A stretch of 64,000 bases of DNA from Dyella mobilis (GCF_016904945.1 NZ_JADIKF010000030.1:1-64000); one strand, 5' to 3'; shown: positions 42,057 through 51,808, numbered from the stretch's first letter. The notes: generated by a model from the letters alone, not told the origin. Numbers and translations are program-made.

Positions 42057-42779
42057 TCAACCCAGTCTGAAAAACTTGCCCGGCACGCCCTGGAAACCGA
42101 CCGCATTGGCCACGTGCAGGCCCTTTTCATAGGAAAAGCTTTTGTCGGTAGTGGGCTGGAAGAACTCGATGAAATCGAGGCTGCGCTTGCTGAGCACGAA
42201 TCCGCCGATCAACGGATGGTTCATCGCATACATCACCGGGGTCAGCGCCATCATCGCGCTGGCTGGCACGCCGATCAGATGTTCTTCCAGATCGCCGCTC
42301 TGCTGGCTGTGCTGCGGATAGAACCACAGCGGCGTGCTCACGAACAAAAAGGCATTCGGGCCCATGCTGGTCAACAGCGTACGCAGCAACCATCTTGCGG
42401 TATCGGCCGTCAGATGCTCGATGACGTCGAGCAGGCAGATGATGTCGTACTGGGCAAAGCGATCCGACGGCACCGCCTGCGCCAGGCCGTGCCACACGTT
42501 GCGATAGATTTTCCGCTCGAACAACGCCGGATGGTTGCAACTGCCTTCGAAACCGTCGACACCGTCCACCGACCAGTGTGCGGTCTGCGGATTGGCCTTG
42601 ATCACCTCGCCAAGATTTCCCTTGCCGAACCCAATATCCAGCACCTGCACCTTGGCGGCGTTGTCCTGCAGGATGTGAAAGATCAGCTCTTTGGGCGAAG
42701 CCGATTCGCCCGCCGGCATCAGCGTGGAATTGACGATGGGGTCGATGACCTCATAATCCTTGACGATTTGTCGCAACAT
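42057..42779 (-). CDS. SAM-dependent methyltransferase next to flgL
   Basis: 240 residues with class I methyltransferase motifs: VQVLDIGFGKGNLGEVI (motif I, about 45-60), the acidic SVDGVDGFEG loop, YDIICLLDVIEHL (motif IV) and FLFVSTPLW. It follows flgL by 31 bases on the same strand and is probably the last gene of the flg transcript. Methyltransferases in flagellar clusters often modify flagellin glycans or flagellin lysines; the aromatic-rich C-terminal half gives no further clue. Function is inferred from position. Confidence 0.78.
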   Translation of the reverse strand: MLRQIVKDYEVIDPIVNSTLMPAGESASPKELIFHILQDNAAKVQVLDIGFGKGNLGEVIKANPQTAHWSVDGVDGFEGSCNHPALFERKIYRNVWHGLAQAVPSDRFAQYDIICLLDVIEHLTADTARWLLRTLLTSMGPNAFLFVSTPLWFYPQHSQQSGDLEEHLIGVPASAMMALTPVMYAMNHPLIGGFVLSKRSLDFIEFFQPTTDKSFSYEKGLHVANAVGFQGVPGKFFRLG

Positions 42780-42810
42780 GGCTTTGCTCTAGAAATAGTG
42801 TGCGCAGGCA

Positions 42811-44055
42811 TCAGCCCTGCAGATAATTGAACAGGCTCGTACCCTGCACCTTCGCAAACACCTGCTGCGACGCCTGCAAGGCGGTCGATTGCAGCGACAG
42901 ATTGCTGATCGCCGTCGCCATGTCCACGTTTTGCACGTCCGACAGAGCGCTTTGATAGGTGAGGCCGAGATCGGAGTAATCGGTTTGTTGCTGCTGCAAG
43001 GTATCCATGCGGCTGCCCACGGCAACCTGCGTGGTGGATACGCTGCTCATCGCCTGGTTCAGCGATTCGAGCTGGCGGTTGAGCGTATTGCTCAACTGCG
43101 CCGAACTGCCACCGTTTTGCAGCGCATTGATCATGTTGTTGAGCGTGGTGAACACGTCCTGCGTGTTCGCCGCCGAATCCGATTGCACATTGACGGTATC
43201 GCCCGCCGCCGGCGTGCCGCTCATGGTGATGGACATGCCGTCGAAACTGATGCTGCCGCCATCGGTGTAGGTACCGGTGATCGGATTGCCGCTGCTGTCG
43301 GTAACCGGGTTGCCTGCCGCATCTGTCACCGCATAGGTGCCATTGGCACCGAAGGTGATGGTGTCGTTGATCGGACCGGACGCCGTCGCAGACTGGAAAG
43401 CGCTGGTGCTGGCCACGCTGTTCGCGCCAACGACCAGGGTACCGGTATTGGCGCTGCCCGCGCTGGAAACGAACGAACCGTTGCCGGCCGCCAGGTTCAT
43501 GAACAACGAGGAGCCGGGATCGCCATTGGCAACCTGCAGGCCCGAGCCGACCGCCGCGTACGACGTCTCATCGTTGCCGGCATAGGTCACCGCACCGGAA
43601 CTGCTGTTCATCACGAACGGCGAGGTGGTGTTGCTGGTGCCTGCAAACAATGCCTGTCCGTTGGCGTCGCTGGTATTGGCCAACTGCACCAGCTGATCGC
43701 GGTACTGCGAAAGCTGGGTCGCCATGTTGCTGAGGTCGGTGGGAGACATCGCGCTGTTCATCGCGCTGAGCGCGACGTCGTTCACGCTGTTCAGCAGATT
43801 GCTGACCGAACTGAGCGTACTGGTCTCCGTCGACAGCCGCGTGTTGGCGCTGTTGATGTTGGTGGTGTACTGGGTGTTTTCGGCCAGGATGTGGTTCAGG
43901 CCGACGATCTGCGCGGCGCCGACCGGATTGTCGGAAGCCACGTTGATCGCGTTGCCCGTACTGACCTCGTTCTGCGTCTGCGACAGCTCGGCCTGCTGGT
44001 TGAGCATGGTGCTGAGCGACTGCTGATACATCCAGCTCGTAGAGATGCGCATCAT
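42811..44055 (-). CDS. flgL: Hook-filament junction protein FlgL
   Basis: 414 residues from the ATG at 44,055, two bases after the flgK stop. The flagellin-like ends are clear (MRISTSWMYQQSLSTMLNQQ; LSDVQNVDMATAISNLSLQS). The middle holds a domain of about 65 residues (about 228-292; ITFGANGTYAVTDAAGNP, MSITMSGTPAAGDTVNVQ) that resembles a segment of FlgK. FlgL and FlgK join hook to filament. Confidence 0.94.
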   Translation of the reverse strand: MMRISTSWMYQQSLSTMLNQQAELSQTQNEVSTGNAINVASDNPVGAAQIVGLNHILAENTQYTTNINSANTRLSTETSTLSSVSNLLNSVNDVALSAMNSAMSPTDLSNMATQLSQYRDQLVQLANTSDANGQALFAGTSNTTSPFVMNSSSGAVTYAGNDETSYAAVGSGLQVANGDPGSSLFMNLAAGNGSFVSSAGSANTGTLVVGANSVASTSAFQSATASGPINDTITFGANGTYAVTDAAGNPVTDSSGNPITGTYTDGGSISFDGMSITMSGTPAAGDTVNVQSDSAANTQDVFTTLNNMINALQNGGSSAQLSNTLNRQLESLNQAMSSVSTTQVAVGSRMDTLQQQQTDYSDLGLTYQSALSDVQNVDMATAISNLSLQSTALQASQQVFAKVQGTSLFNYLQG

Positions 44056-44057
44056 GA

Positions 44058-45959
44058 TTAGCCGTCCTGTATCGCGGTGATCAGACTGGAGAACAACTGC
44101 TGCGCGGTCGAGATCACCTGCGCCGAGGCTTGGTAGGCCTGCTGGTACTGCACCAGGTTGGCGGCTTCCTGGTTGAGGTTCACGCCGGCCAGACTTTGCT
44201 GGTTGCTCGCCGCCTGGTTGTACAGATTGGTTTGCGTGGTCAGATCGGAACTGGCCGAGCTGCCCGCATCGCCGATCTGCGTGGTGAGGTTGGAGTAGCT
44301 GGTCACCACCGAAGTCTTGCCGCCATCCAGCACACCGGTATCGGAAAGCGACGCCAGCGCCAGCGCGTTGGCATTGCCGTTGAGGCCGCTGGTGTTGGCT
44401 GCGACGGTGAAACTGTCGCCGCTCGCCGGCGTGCCGGTAAGGCTCATGCTCCAGCCATCGGCGGTAATCGGTTGACCGGCGGTATAGGTACCGTTGGTGG
44501 TGTTGCCGGCACCGTCGGTGATCGTATACGTGCCGCCTGCGCCGAATTTGATGGTGGCGCCGGAAAGCAGGTTGGCATTGGCGGAATTGGTGACGCTCAC
44601 CGTGCCTGCCACGCCGGTACCCGTATTGCTGGTGGCGGCGGTCGCGGCCAGCGCAGACGTCGCGGCGATGCCGCTGGGGCTGGTCATGCTGACGGCGAGC
44701 GACGTTGCCGCGTTGCGCGTGGGTTCGATCTCGTAGCTGTCGCCCTTCTGTGCCGTGCCAGAGACGTTGAGCGTGAGTCCATCGGCGGACAGGCTGCCAT
44801 TGGCATTCGCGGTCAGTGCCACGCTTTGTCCGCTGGTGGTGTTCAGGCTCCAGCCGTTGGTGCCGGTGCCCGCACCGGTGTAAGTGAGAACGTAATCGGA
44901 GCTGGTCAGTTGCGATACGTCGCTGATCGATGCACTGACGGTGGCGCCGTCGGTGGAATTCTTGCTGGAGGGCAACACCGCCGGCGAGCCGACGCTGAAT
45001 ATCGCCTGGCCTTGCTGGCCGTTGAGATCCAAACCCTGCGCCTGCTGTCCGTTGACACTGGACGCCAGGGCGATCGCCGACTCGCCCAGCGCATTCTGCG
45101 CGGGCTCGAGCACGGTATTGCGATAGCTGATCAGCGCACCCAGGGTGCCGCCGCTCATCTGCGAGGTGACGTCGTTGCCGGAGCTGTCGAATACGTCGGT
45201 GCTGCCCGGGTCGTATTGATTGGCACCCGAGGAGAGCGCGTACGACTGCGCGCCGCTGACCAGGGTTCCACCTGCCGAGGTGTACACGCTGATCGAGCCG
45301 TCGCTGTTGGTCGCCGCGGAGATTCCGGTAAGCCCGGCAAGCTGCTGCACGAGACTGTCGCGCTGGTCCAGCAGGCTGTTCGGCGCGCCGCTGGTGCCGG
45401 TCTGCGCGGCGATCTGGCCGTTCAGCGAGGCAATCTGCGTCGCGATATTGTTGATGCTGGTAACGGTGTTGCCGATCTGCTGATTGACCTGCGTCGACTG
45501 CTGACTGAACTGCTGGCCCAGCGTGTTGTATACGCTGGCCAATGACGACGCGCTGCCCAGGGCCGCCTGCCGCACCGACGAGGAACTGGGCGAATTGGCG
45601 ACGTTGCTGAAGCTGCCGTAGAAGTTGTCCAGCGCCGTCTGCAGATTGCCGCTGTTGCTCAGCAAGCCATTGAGCGTGCTGGTAAGGGTGTTGGTGGTGG
45701 TGGCGCTCTGCAGGCTGCTGTTGCTGCTCCACAAGGCGCTGGTCAGGTACTGGCTATAGGCGCGCTGCACGGACACCACGTCCACACCGCTGCCGATGGT
45801 GTACATGCCGTTGCTCTGCGTGACGCTTTCCACCTGCTGCACGCTTTCCTCGCTGTAGCCGCTGGTGCTGGCGTTAGCGATGTTGTTGCTGACCGTGCTC
45901 AGCGCGACCTGGGCGGCGTTCAACCCGGAAATGCCGATATTGAGCATGCTGGAAGACAT
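44058..45959 (-). CDS. flgK: Hook-filament junction protein FlgK
   Basis: 633 residues. The N-terminus shows the rod-type motif LNIGISGLNAAQVALSTVSN and NIANASTSGYSEE; the C-terminus ends with NLVQYQQAYQASAQVISTAQ. A middle segment (about 458-525; IKFGAGGTYTITDGAGNTTN, SMSLTGTPASGDSFTV) matches one in FlgL. FlgK is the first junction protein placed on the finished hook. Fifty-two bases separate it from flgJ. Confidence 0.95.
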   Translation of the reverse strand: MSSSMLNIGISGLNAAQVALSTVSNNIANASTSGYSEESVQQVESVTQSNGMYTIGSGVDVVSVQRAYSQYLTSALWSSNSSLQSATTTNTLTSTLNGLLSNSGNLQTALDNFYGSFSNVANSPSSSSVRQAALGSASSLASVYNTLGQQFSQQSTQVNQQIGNTVTSINNIATQIASLNGQIAAQTGTSGAPNSLLDQRDSLVQQLAGLTGISAATNSDGSISVYTSAGGTLVSGAQSYALSSGANQYDPGSTDVFDSSGNDVTSQMSGGTLGALISYRNTVLEPAQNALGESAIALASSVNGQQAQGLDLNGQQGQAIFSVGSPAVLPSSKNSTDGATVSASISDVSQLTSSDYVLTYTGAGTGTNGWSLNTTSGQSVALTANANGSLSADGLTLNVSGTAQKGDSYEIEPTRNAATSLAVSMTSPSGIAATSALAATAATSNTGTGVAGTVSVTNSANANLLSGATIKFGAGGTYTITDGAGNTTNGTYTAGQPITADGWSMSLTGTPASGDSFTVAANTSGLNGNANALALASLSDTGVLDGGKTSVVTSYSNLTTQIGDAGSSASSDLTTQTNLYNQAASNQQSLAGVNLNQEAANLVQYQQAYQASAQVISTAQQLFSSLITAIQDG

Positions 45960-46011
45960 GAAGCGTTCCTTGGTGGCTGATCTTGGTGCGAGCGATCCTC
46001 ATAGGTCACGC

Positions 46012-46971
46012 TCAGGGTGTCGGCAGAGAGACGGATTTCTTGAGCGCGTCCAGCGCCTGGCGCATCATCGGGCTGTTGGCGATGGCCGCGACTTTGCTGG
46101 CGTAGGAGGGGTCGGTGGCGTAGCCGCCCTCGATCAGCGCCTTGGCGTAACCCAGCACGTCGTCGCCCCGGCCGCGCGCCTGCGCGTAACGCGGGTTGTT
46201 GTTGATCAGGTCGGCGTAGTCGGCCAACGATTGCGCCGTGGATGCATACGAACGGAACTGCGCCTGCTTGCGCACCGCAATGCCGCCTTCGTATTCCACC
46301 GTCGGCACGTTCACGCGGGCGCCATCCCAACTGCTGCCGGCCTTGATGCCGAACAGGTTGAAACTGCTGCTGCCATCGGAATGCGCGGGCATGTGTTTGC
46401 CCCACTGCGTTTCCAGCGCGGCCTGCGCCAGCACGGCGCGTACCGACAGACCCAGCTGCTTGGCGACGATGCTGGCCTGCGGCGCGAGTTCGCGCACGAA
46501 GGCCTCGGCGTCGGCGGGCATCCACGCGGTGGCTTTTTGCGCGGTGGACCGTGCCGAATCGCCCAGGTCGTAGAGGCGCTGCTTCCAGTTGTCGAGCTGG
46601 CCGGTGGCCGACGGATCGACCATACCGGCCTTGTGATCCGCACCTTGCGCGCTGCTGTGCCCGCCGAGCTGCTTGACCAGCATGTCGGCGATACCCAGGC
46701 CCCTGCCGTGCTGGGAAAGATTGAGCGAAAGCTGCTGGTCGTACATATCCTGCCATTGATCGCCGGCCTGGCTTTCGAACAGCGGATCACCGAAGTTCGC
46801 TTCGCGCATCGACTTCAGCAGCATCTGGGTAAACATGGCTTCGAACTGCTTGGCCACCACCGGCAGCGTCGAGTTCTGGTCGGTCTCCGCCTGATGACGC
46901 AAGGCACTGAACCCGGACAAGTCTGTCCAGGTGCTCAGGCTTTGCGCAGCGGCGTTGCCGATATCGGCCAT
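46012..46971 (-). CDS. flgJ: Flagellar rod assembly muramidase FlgJ
   Basis: 319 residues with two domains. The N-terminal rod-scaffold part (about 35-105) includes VVAKQFEAMFTQMLLKSMRE. The C-terminal glucosaminidase domain (about 155-315) has the catalytic Glu187 in LAQAALETQWGKHM and the SFNLFGIKAGSSWDG signature. It opens peptidoglycan for the rod. Its ATG shares one base with the flgI stop (TGATG). Confidence 0.95.
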   Translation of the reverse strand: MADIGNAAAQSLSTWTDLSGFSALRHQAETDQNSTLPVVAKQFEAMFTQMLLKSMREANFGDPLFESQAGDQWQDMYDQQLSLNLSQHGRGLGIADMLVKQLGGHSSAQGADHKAGMVDPSATGQLDNWKQRLYDLGDSARSTAQKATAWMPADAEAFVRELAPQASIVAKQLGLSVRAVLAQAALETQWGKHMPAHSDGSSSFNLFGIKAGSSWDGARVNVPTVEYEGGIAVRKQAQFRSYASTAQSLADYADLINNNPRYAQARGRGDDVLGYAKALIEGGYATDPSYASKVAAIANSPMMRQALDALKKSVSLPTP

Positions 46972-48164
46972 CAGATGACTACCAGGTCCGCGTGCAAGGC
47001 GCCGGCTTGCTTCAGCGCTTCGAGAATCGAAATCAGATCCGTCGGCGTGGCGCCAACCTGATTCACCGCGCGCACGATCGAATCCAGGCTCACGCCCGGG
47101 CCGAACTTAAACAAGTGACCGCCGTCCTGGTTGACCGACACCTGGCTGTTGGGCACGACGGTGGTCTGGCCATTGCTGAATGGCGCCGGCTGGCTGACTT
47201 GCGGTTGTTCGCTGATGGTCACCTGGATGGAACCGTGTGCCACGGCGGCTGCGCTCACGCGCACATCGGAACCGATCACCACCGTGCCGGTACGCGAATT
47301 GACGATCACGCGTGCCGGTGCATCGCCGGGACTTACGTCCATCGATTCGATCGCACCCAGCCACGCCACTTTCTCGCCCGGATCCACCGGACCGCGCACC
47401 GACACCGAACCGCCGTCGAGCGCACGTGCCGTGCCGGCACCGTAGAGATGGTTGATCGCTTCGACGATGCGATTGGCGGTGACGTAATCGGCGGTGTTCA
47501 AGTCCAACACCAGGTCGCCACCGTGGGAAAACGAATTGGGCACCGTGCGTTCCACCGACGCACCGTTGGGAATGCGGCCGCTGGCGGAAATGTTGATCTG
47601 CACGCTGGAGCCGCTACGGCCGGACGCGCTGACGCCGCCGACCACTACGCTGCCTTGCGCCACGGCATACACGTTGCCGTCCGCACCGCGCAGGGGCGAC
47701 ATCAGCAGCTCGCCGCCGCGAATGCTCTTGGCGTTGCCGATTGAAGCCACGGTCACGTCGATGGTCTGGCCCGGCTTGGCAAACGGCGGCAGTTCAGCCG
47801 TGATGGTCACCGCGGCCACGTCTTTCAGCTGCGGCTGGATGCCGGTGCTGGGAATGGACACGCCGAACTGCTTCAGCATGTTTTCCAGGCTTTGCGTGGT
47901 GAACGGTGCCTGTGTGGTCTGGTCGCCGGTGCCATCGAGACCGACCACCAGGCCGTAGCCCACCAGTTGGTTGCTGCGCACGCCGGCGACCTGCACCAGG
48001 TCGCGGATTTTATCGGCGTGCGCCGCCGGCATGAAAGCGCATAGCGCAACCAGCATCGCAACAATTCCTGCAACCTTTGCCCCCTCTCCCCTCCGGGGAG
48101 AGGGCTGGGGTGAGGGGCCGGTCTTGCGACCATGCTCACTTTTTTTGCGATGAAAGATCTGCAT
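46971..48164 (-). CDS. flgI: Flagellar P-ring protein FlgI, start disturbed by a repeat
   Basis: The mature part from [20 protein letters not shown] onward is standard FlgI, the periplasmic P-ring subunit. The N-terminus is abnormal. The signal-sequence core [21 protein letters not shown] has no start codon just before it; upstream codons translate a palindromic repeat ([12 protein letters not shown]). Possible starts are the ATG at 48,164 (397 residues, long basic N-region) or the in-frame ATG at 48,056 (361 residues, AGGA upstream, but only 14 residues before the expected signal cleavage site). The longer limit is given here; the true start is unresolved. Confidence 0.9.
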   Translation of the reverse strand: MQIFHRKKSEHGRKTGPSPQPSPRRGEGAKVAGIVAMLVALCAFMPAAHADKIRDLVQVAGVRSNQLVGYGLVVGLDGTGDQTTQAPFTTQSLENMLKQFGVSIPSTGIQPQLKDVAAVTITAELPPFAKPGQTIDVTVASIGNAKSIRGGELLMSPLRGADGNVYAVAQGSVVVGGVSASGRSGSSVQINISASGRIPNGASVERTVPNSFSHGGDLVLDLNTADYVTANRIVEAINHLYGAGTARALDGGSVSVRGPVDPGEKVAWLGAIESMDVSPGDAPARVIVNSRTGTVVIGSDVRVSAAAVAHGSIQVTISEQPQVSQPAPFSNGQTTVVPNSQVSVNQDGGHLFKFGPGVSLDSIVRAVNQVGATPTDLISILEALKQAGALHADLVVI

Positions 48165-48240
48165 GCTTTTGTACTCGAAAAATGGAGTGCTTCGCGAGAT
48201 TGGCCCCTCACCCCAACCCTCTCCCCAGAGGGGAGGGGGA
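48081..48240. repeat. Inverted pair of palindromic repeats at the flgH-flgI junction
   Basis: The sequence at 48,081-48,119 (CCCCTCTCCCCTCCGGGG..., ending GGTGAGGGGCC) recurs as its near reverse complement at 48,202-48,238 (GGCCCCTCACCCC..., ending GGGAGGGG), about 80 bases apart. This is the arrangement of a REPIN, two REP copies in opposite orientation. The left copy runs into the flgI reading frame. A related GGGGAGAGGGAG remnant lies at 53,576-53,587 after cheV. Confidence 0.8.
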
Positions 48241-48250
48241 GAAGGGAGAA

Positions 48251-48949
48251 TCAGAACGGCATCCACTTGGAATTGAAGAATTTCGCCAGCCAGCCCTGCG
48301 TATTGGCCTGGTCGATGGTGCCGCGGCCGGTGTAGGTGATGCGCGCATCGGCCACGCGAGTGGAGTCGACGGAGTTGTCCTGCGCGATGTCTTCAGGACG
48401 AATGATGCCGGAGAGGCGAATCAATTCCTGGCCCTGATTGATGGTCAGCCACTTTTCGCCGCGCACCATCAGGTTGCCGTTGGACAGGCGCCGCGACACG
48501 GTAACGGTGAATTCGCCGGTCAGCTGGTTGCTCTGCGTGCTGCTGCCCGCGCCATCGAAGCTGTTGGCGGAATTGAGTGCGGAATTCGCTGCCGCACCAC
48601 CGCCCACGCTCAGCGAATGGCCGAGGATTTCCGGCGCACCGACATTGACCTTGTCGGTCTTGCTGGTGGTGGTCTCGGATTTCTTGCTGGCCTGCATCGC
48701 CTCGACCAGATTGATGGTGAGAATGTCGCCAATGCGATGTGCGCGCGGATCGTTGAACAACTCCATGTTCTGCATGTCGTGGTAGATCGAACCGTCGGCG
48801 GGCGCCGGTTCCTGCTGCGTCACCGGTGCGGTGGCGGCCCACTCGGCGTCTTCCTGTTTCTGCCGCTGCTGAATGCCCGCACAGCCGGCAAGCATGGCGA
48901 TAACCAGTGCCGCAACGACGAGACGCACGTGCATGGATGGATGAGACAT
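48251..48949 (-). CDS. flgH: Flagellar L-ring lipoprotein FlgH
   Basis: 232 residues. A signal sequence ends in the lipobox LAGC (Cys about 23), so the protein is lipid-anchored in the outer membrane. The FlgH core is seen in [20 protein letters not shown] and in [20 protein letters not shown]. FlgH forms the L ring around the rod. It lies 11 bases after flgG; the REPIN begins 10 bases after its stop codon. Confidence 0.95.
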   Translation of the reverse strand: MSHPSMHVRLVVAALVIAMLAGCAGIQQRQKQEDAEWAATAPVTQQEPAPADGSIYHDMQNMELFNDPRAHRIGDILTINLVEAMQASKKSETTTSKTDKVNVGAPEILGHSLSVGGGAAANSALNSANSFDGAGSSTQSNQLTGEFTVTVSRRLSNGNLMVRGEKWLTINQGQELIRLSGIIRPEDIAQDNSVDSTRVADARITYTGRGTIDQANTQGWLAKFFNSKWMPF

Positions 48950-48960
48950 AGGAGTACTAC

Positions 48961-49746
48961 TCAGGTTTTATTGATGACGAACTGCAGCATGTCGTCGACG
49001 GCGCTGATCGACTTGGAGTTCATCTCGTAGGTACGTTGGGCCTGGATCATGTTGACCATCTCCGCCACCACGTTGGTGTTGGACGATTCCAGCGAGCCTT
49101 GCGCGAGCGTGCCCATGCCGTTGATGCCGGGCTGCCCGGTCTCGGCCGTGCCGCTGGATTCGGTTTCCAGATACAGGTTCTGCCCCATGGCCTCCAGGCC
49201 CGCGGGGTTGACGAAATTGGCCAGCTGGATCACGCCCAGCTGGGTGGCCTTGGTGGAACCGTTGCTGGTCGCGCTGACCGTGCCGTCGGTGCCGATGGTG
49301 ATGCTGTTGACGTTGTTTGGCAGCGTGATCGACGGCACCAGCGGATAACCGTCGGCGGTGACCAGCTGGCCGGTGGAATCCTGGTGCAGCGAACCGTCGC
49401 GCGTGTACGCCACGGTGCCGTCCGGCAGGCTGACCTGGATGAAGCCGTTGCCCTGGATCGCCACGTCCAGCGGATTGCCGGTCTGCGTGACCGCACCCTG
49501 GGTGAACAGCTTTTCGCTGCCAACCACTTTCACGCCGGTACCCAGCAACAGGCCCGAGGGTGCCTGGGTCTGCTGCGTGGTCTGGCTGCCTGGCTGGCCT
49601 TCGTTTTGATACATCAGATCCTGGAACGATGCGCGCGAAGCCTTGAAGCCGGTGGTGCTGGCGTTCGCAAGGTTGTTGGAGATGACGTCCATCTCCGTCT
49701 GCTGCGCATCCAATCCGGTTTTGGCAATCCAAAGTGAGGAAAACAT
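48961..49746 (-). CDS. flgG: Distal rod protein FlgG
   Basis: 261 residues, the typical length. It starts MFSSLWIAKTGLDAQQTEMD with the rod motif VISNNLANASTTGFKASRA, and ends VAEMVNMIQAQRTYEMNSKS. FlgG forms the distal rod through the P and L rings. It is 25 bases after flgF. Confidence 0.96.
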   Translation of the reverse strand: MFSSLWIAKTGLDAQQTEMDVISNNLANASTTGFKASRASFQDLMYQNEGQPGSQTTQQTQAPSGLLLGTGVKVVGSEKLFTQGAVTQTGNPLDVAIQGNGFIQVSLPDGTVAYTRDGSLHQDSTGQLVTADGYPLVPSITLPNNVNSITIGTDGTVSATSNGSTKATQLGVIQLANFVNPAGLEAMGQNLYLETESSGTAETGQPGINGMGTLAQGSLESSNTNVVAEMVNMIQAQRTYEMNSKSISAVDDMLQFVINKT

Positions 49747-49771
49747 CGCTTAACTCCGTTCGTAGGCTGCG

Positions 49772-50512
49772 TCAGCTGTTCTGCAGCAGTTTGGTGCTGT
49801 CGTCCGCGTCGTCTTCGGAAGTCTTGATCGAGCGCACCTGCATTTCGTATTGGCGCGACAGCGAGATCATCTTCACCAGCTCAGAGGAGGCATTGACGTT
49901 GCTGGCTTCGAGCGCGCCGGGCGTTACTGTGACGGTCGGATCCGCGTCAGCGGTGCTGCCGTCGTTCATGTGCATCAGGCCATCCGAACCCTCGGTCATC
50001 TGGGTGGGATCGGGATTGACCAATTTGAGCTGGCCCACCGCCGCAATGGTGTCGGGCCCCTGCCCCATCGGCACGGTGGAAATGGTGCCGTCCTTGCCGA
50101 CCGAGATCGATGCGCTTTGCGGAATGCTGATCGGACCCGCGGCGCCCATGACGGGATTGCCGCGGCTGTCGGTGAGATTGCCTTGCGAATCCATTTGCAG
50201 GTTGCCGGCGCGCGTATAAGCCTCGCTGCCGTCCGGTGCCTGCACCGCAATCCAGCCCGGACCGTTCACGGCTACGTCGAGCGAACGGCCGGTTTGCTGG
50301 ATGGTGCCCTGCGTATCGTCCTGCCCTTCGCCCTGCGCCACCGCGTTGATGCGCGTATTGGCGCCCGGGCCGAGCACCGGCACGCTCTGAAACGCGCTGA
50401 GCTCGGACTTGAAGCCGACCGTGGAAGCGTTGGCCAGGTTGTGGCTGACCGCTTCCTGCGCACGCATCGTCTGCGTGGCGCCGGTCATTGCGATGTAGAC
50501 GGAACGATCCAT
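49772..50512 (-). CDS. flgF: Proximal rod protein FlgF
   Basis: 246 residues, starting MDRSVYIAMTGATQTMRAQE with HNLANASTVGFKSELSAFQS, typical of FlgF. The C-terminus carries the rod motif LVKMISLSRQYEMQVRSI. FlgF is part of the proximal rod. It is 23 bases after flgE on the same transcript; no separate promoter was recognised. Confidence 0.95.
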   Translation of the reverse strand: MDRSVYIAMTGATQTMRAQEAVSHNLANASTVGFKSELSAFQSVPVLGPGANTRINAVAQGEGQDDTQGTIQQTGRSLDVAVNGPGWIAVQAPDGSEAYTRAGNLQMDSQGNLTDSRGNPVMGAAGPISIPQSASISVGKDGTISTVPMGQGPDTIAAVGQLKLVNPDPTQMTEGSDGLMHMNDGSTADADPTVTVTPGALEASNVNASSELVKMISLSRQYEMQVRSIKTSEDDADDSTKLLQNS

Positions 50513-50535
50513 GGGTCAGGGCCTTAGGGTGTCGT

Positions 50536-51762
50536 TTAACCGCGGTCGACAGCCTGGAACAGCGCCTGATCCAGCGAGCTGACCGTGCCGAGCATCTGTG
50601 AGTTGGCCTGGTAGTTCTGCTGCGCCTGGATCATGTCGACCAGCTGCGCCGTGGTGTCGGAGGTGTTGGAGGTTTCCAGCTGGCCCTGTTCGATGTCGCC
50701 GAACTGACCCGTGCTGGCCGTACCCATCACGGCCGTACCCGAAGCCTGCGTGCCCACCCAGTTGTTGTTGCCCACCTGCTGCAAACCCTGCAGGTTGGAG
50801 AAGTTGGCCACGGCAATCTGGCCGAGCTGGGTGGTCTGGTTGTTGGAATAGATCGCGGTGACGATGCCGTCGGTGCCGATTTCCACGTTCTCCAGCGTGC
50901 CGGCTTCGTAGCCGTTCTGGTTGATCGTGCCCGGCGCGTAGGCGGTACCGAACTGCGTGGTGTTGGACATATTCACCGTCAGCGGACTGGACAGCGTGGC
51001 GCCGTTGGAAAGCGCCGTCGGCGTGAAGCTCAGATTGCCGTTGGCCGGGCTGGTCAAGGCGCCTGCACTGTTGAAGGTCAGCGCCTGCGTGCCCGCGCTC
51101 TGTCCATCGATGTACAGATTCGCGTTCCAGGTGTTGTTGCCGGTCTTGACGTAGTAGATCGATGCCGAATGCGCGCCGCCCTGCGAGTCGTAGATGGTCA
51201 GGGTAGAAGCGTTGTTGTAGCTGTTCGGATCGGTCGGGCTGAACGTCGCGTCGGTGGGAAGGGCGGCCGAGGCCGGCAGGTTGGAGCTGGCCGTGATGGT
51301 GCTGGTCGGCGTCGCCGCACTCTGCGCGGTGTTCAACTGCAGGTTGGTGAGCGTGCTGGTGTTGAAACCGCCGGCGGCATTGGGCGGATACACCTGCAGG
51401 TTCGCGCCGGAGGACGTCACCACGTTGCCGTTGGCATCCTGGTGGAAGGCGCCGTCGCGGGTGTACTGATTGCCGCTGCCGTTATTCACCACAAAGAAAC
51501 CGTTGCCACTCATCGCCATGTCCAGGCTGCCGTTGGTGGTTTCCAGGTCGCCTTGTCCGAACTGCTGCGCCACGCCGGTGAGTTCCGCGCCGCTGCCCAC
51601 AGCCACCGAGCTCAGGTTGAGACCGGTCACCGCGTAGACTTCGGAGAACTGCGCGGTGGAGCCTTTGAAGCCCACCGTGCCCGCGTTGGCGATGTTGTTG
51701 GAAATGACGTTGAGATCCGCCTGAGCCGCGTTGATGCCGCTGAGTGCCTGATTGAGAGCCAT
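50536..51762 (-). CDS. flgE: Flagellar hook protein FlgE
   Basis: 408 residues. Ends match FlgE: MALNQALSGINAAQADLNVI with NNIANAGTVGFKGSTAQFSE, and LVDMIQAQQNYQANSQMLGT. The middle holds the hook-specific surface domains (NSYNNASTLTIYDSQGGAHS is the flagellar-basal-body FlaE-type region). It polymerises under the FlgD cap to a FliK-controlled length. Confidence 0.96.
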   Translation of the reverse strand: MALNQALSGINAAQADLNVISNNIANAGTVGFKGSTAQFSEVYAVTGLNLSSVAVGSGAELTGVAQQFGQGDLETTNGSLDMAMSGNGFFVVNNGSGNQYTRDGAFHQDANGNVVTSSGANLQVYPPNAAGGFNTSTLTNLQLNTAQSAATPTSTITASSNLPASAALPTDATFSPTDPNSYNNASTLTIYDSQGGAHSASIYYVKTGNNTWNANLYIDGQSAGTQALTFNSAGALTSPANGNLSFTPTALSNGATLSSPLTVNMSNTTQFGTAYAPGTINQNGYEAGTLENVEIGTDGIVTAIYSNNQTTQLGQIAVANFSNLQGLQQVGNNNWVGTQASGTAVMGTASTGQFGDIEQGQLETSNTSDTTAQLVDMIQAQQNYQANSQMLGTVSSLDQALFQAVDRG

Positions 51763-51808
51763 GCTGTATTCCTCTGGAGTTGATGACGGCGGGCGATGCG
51801 CGCCGACC

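Noticed and set aside
44061..45732. Long minus-strand frame running from flgK into the flgL frame
   Set aside because: Inside flgK it is an out-of-frame shadow rich in Arg, Gln and His. Only the part from 44,055 downward is the real FlgL.
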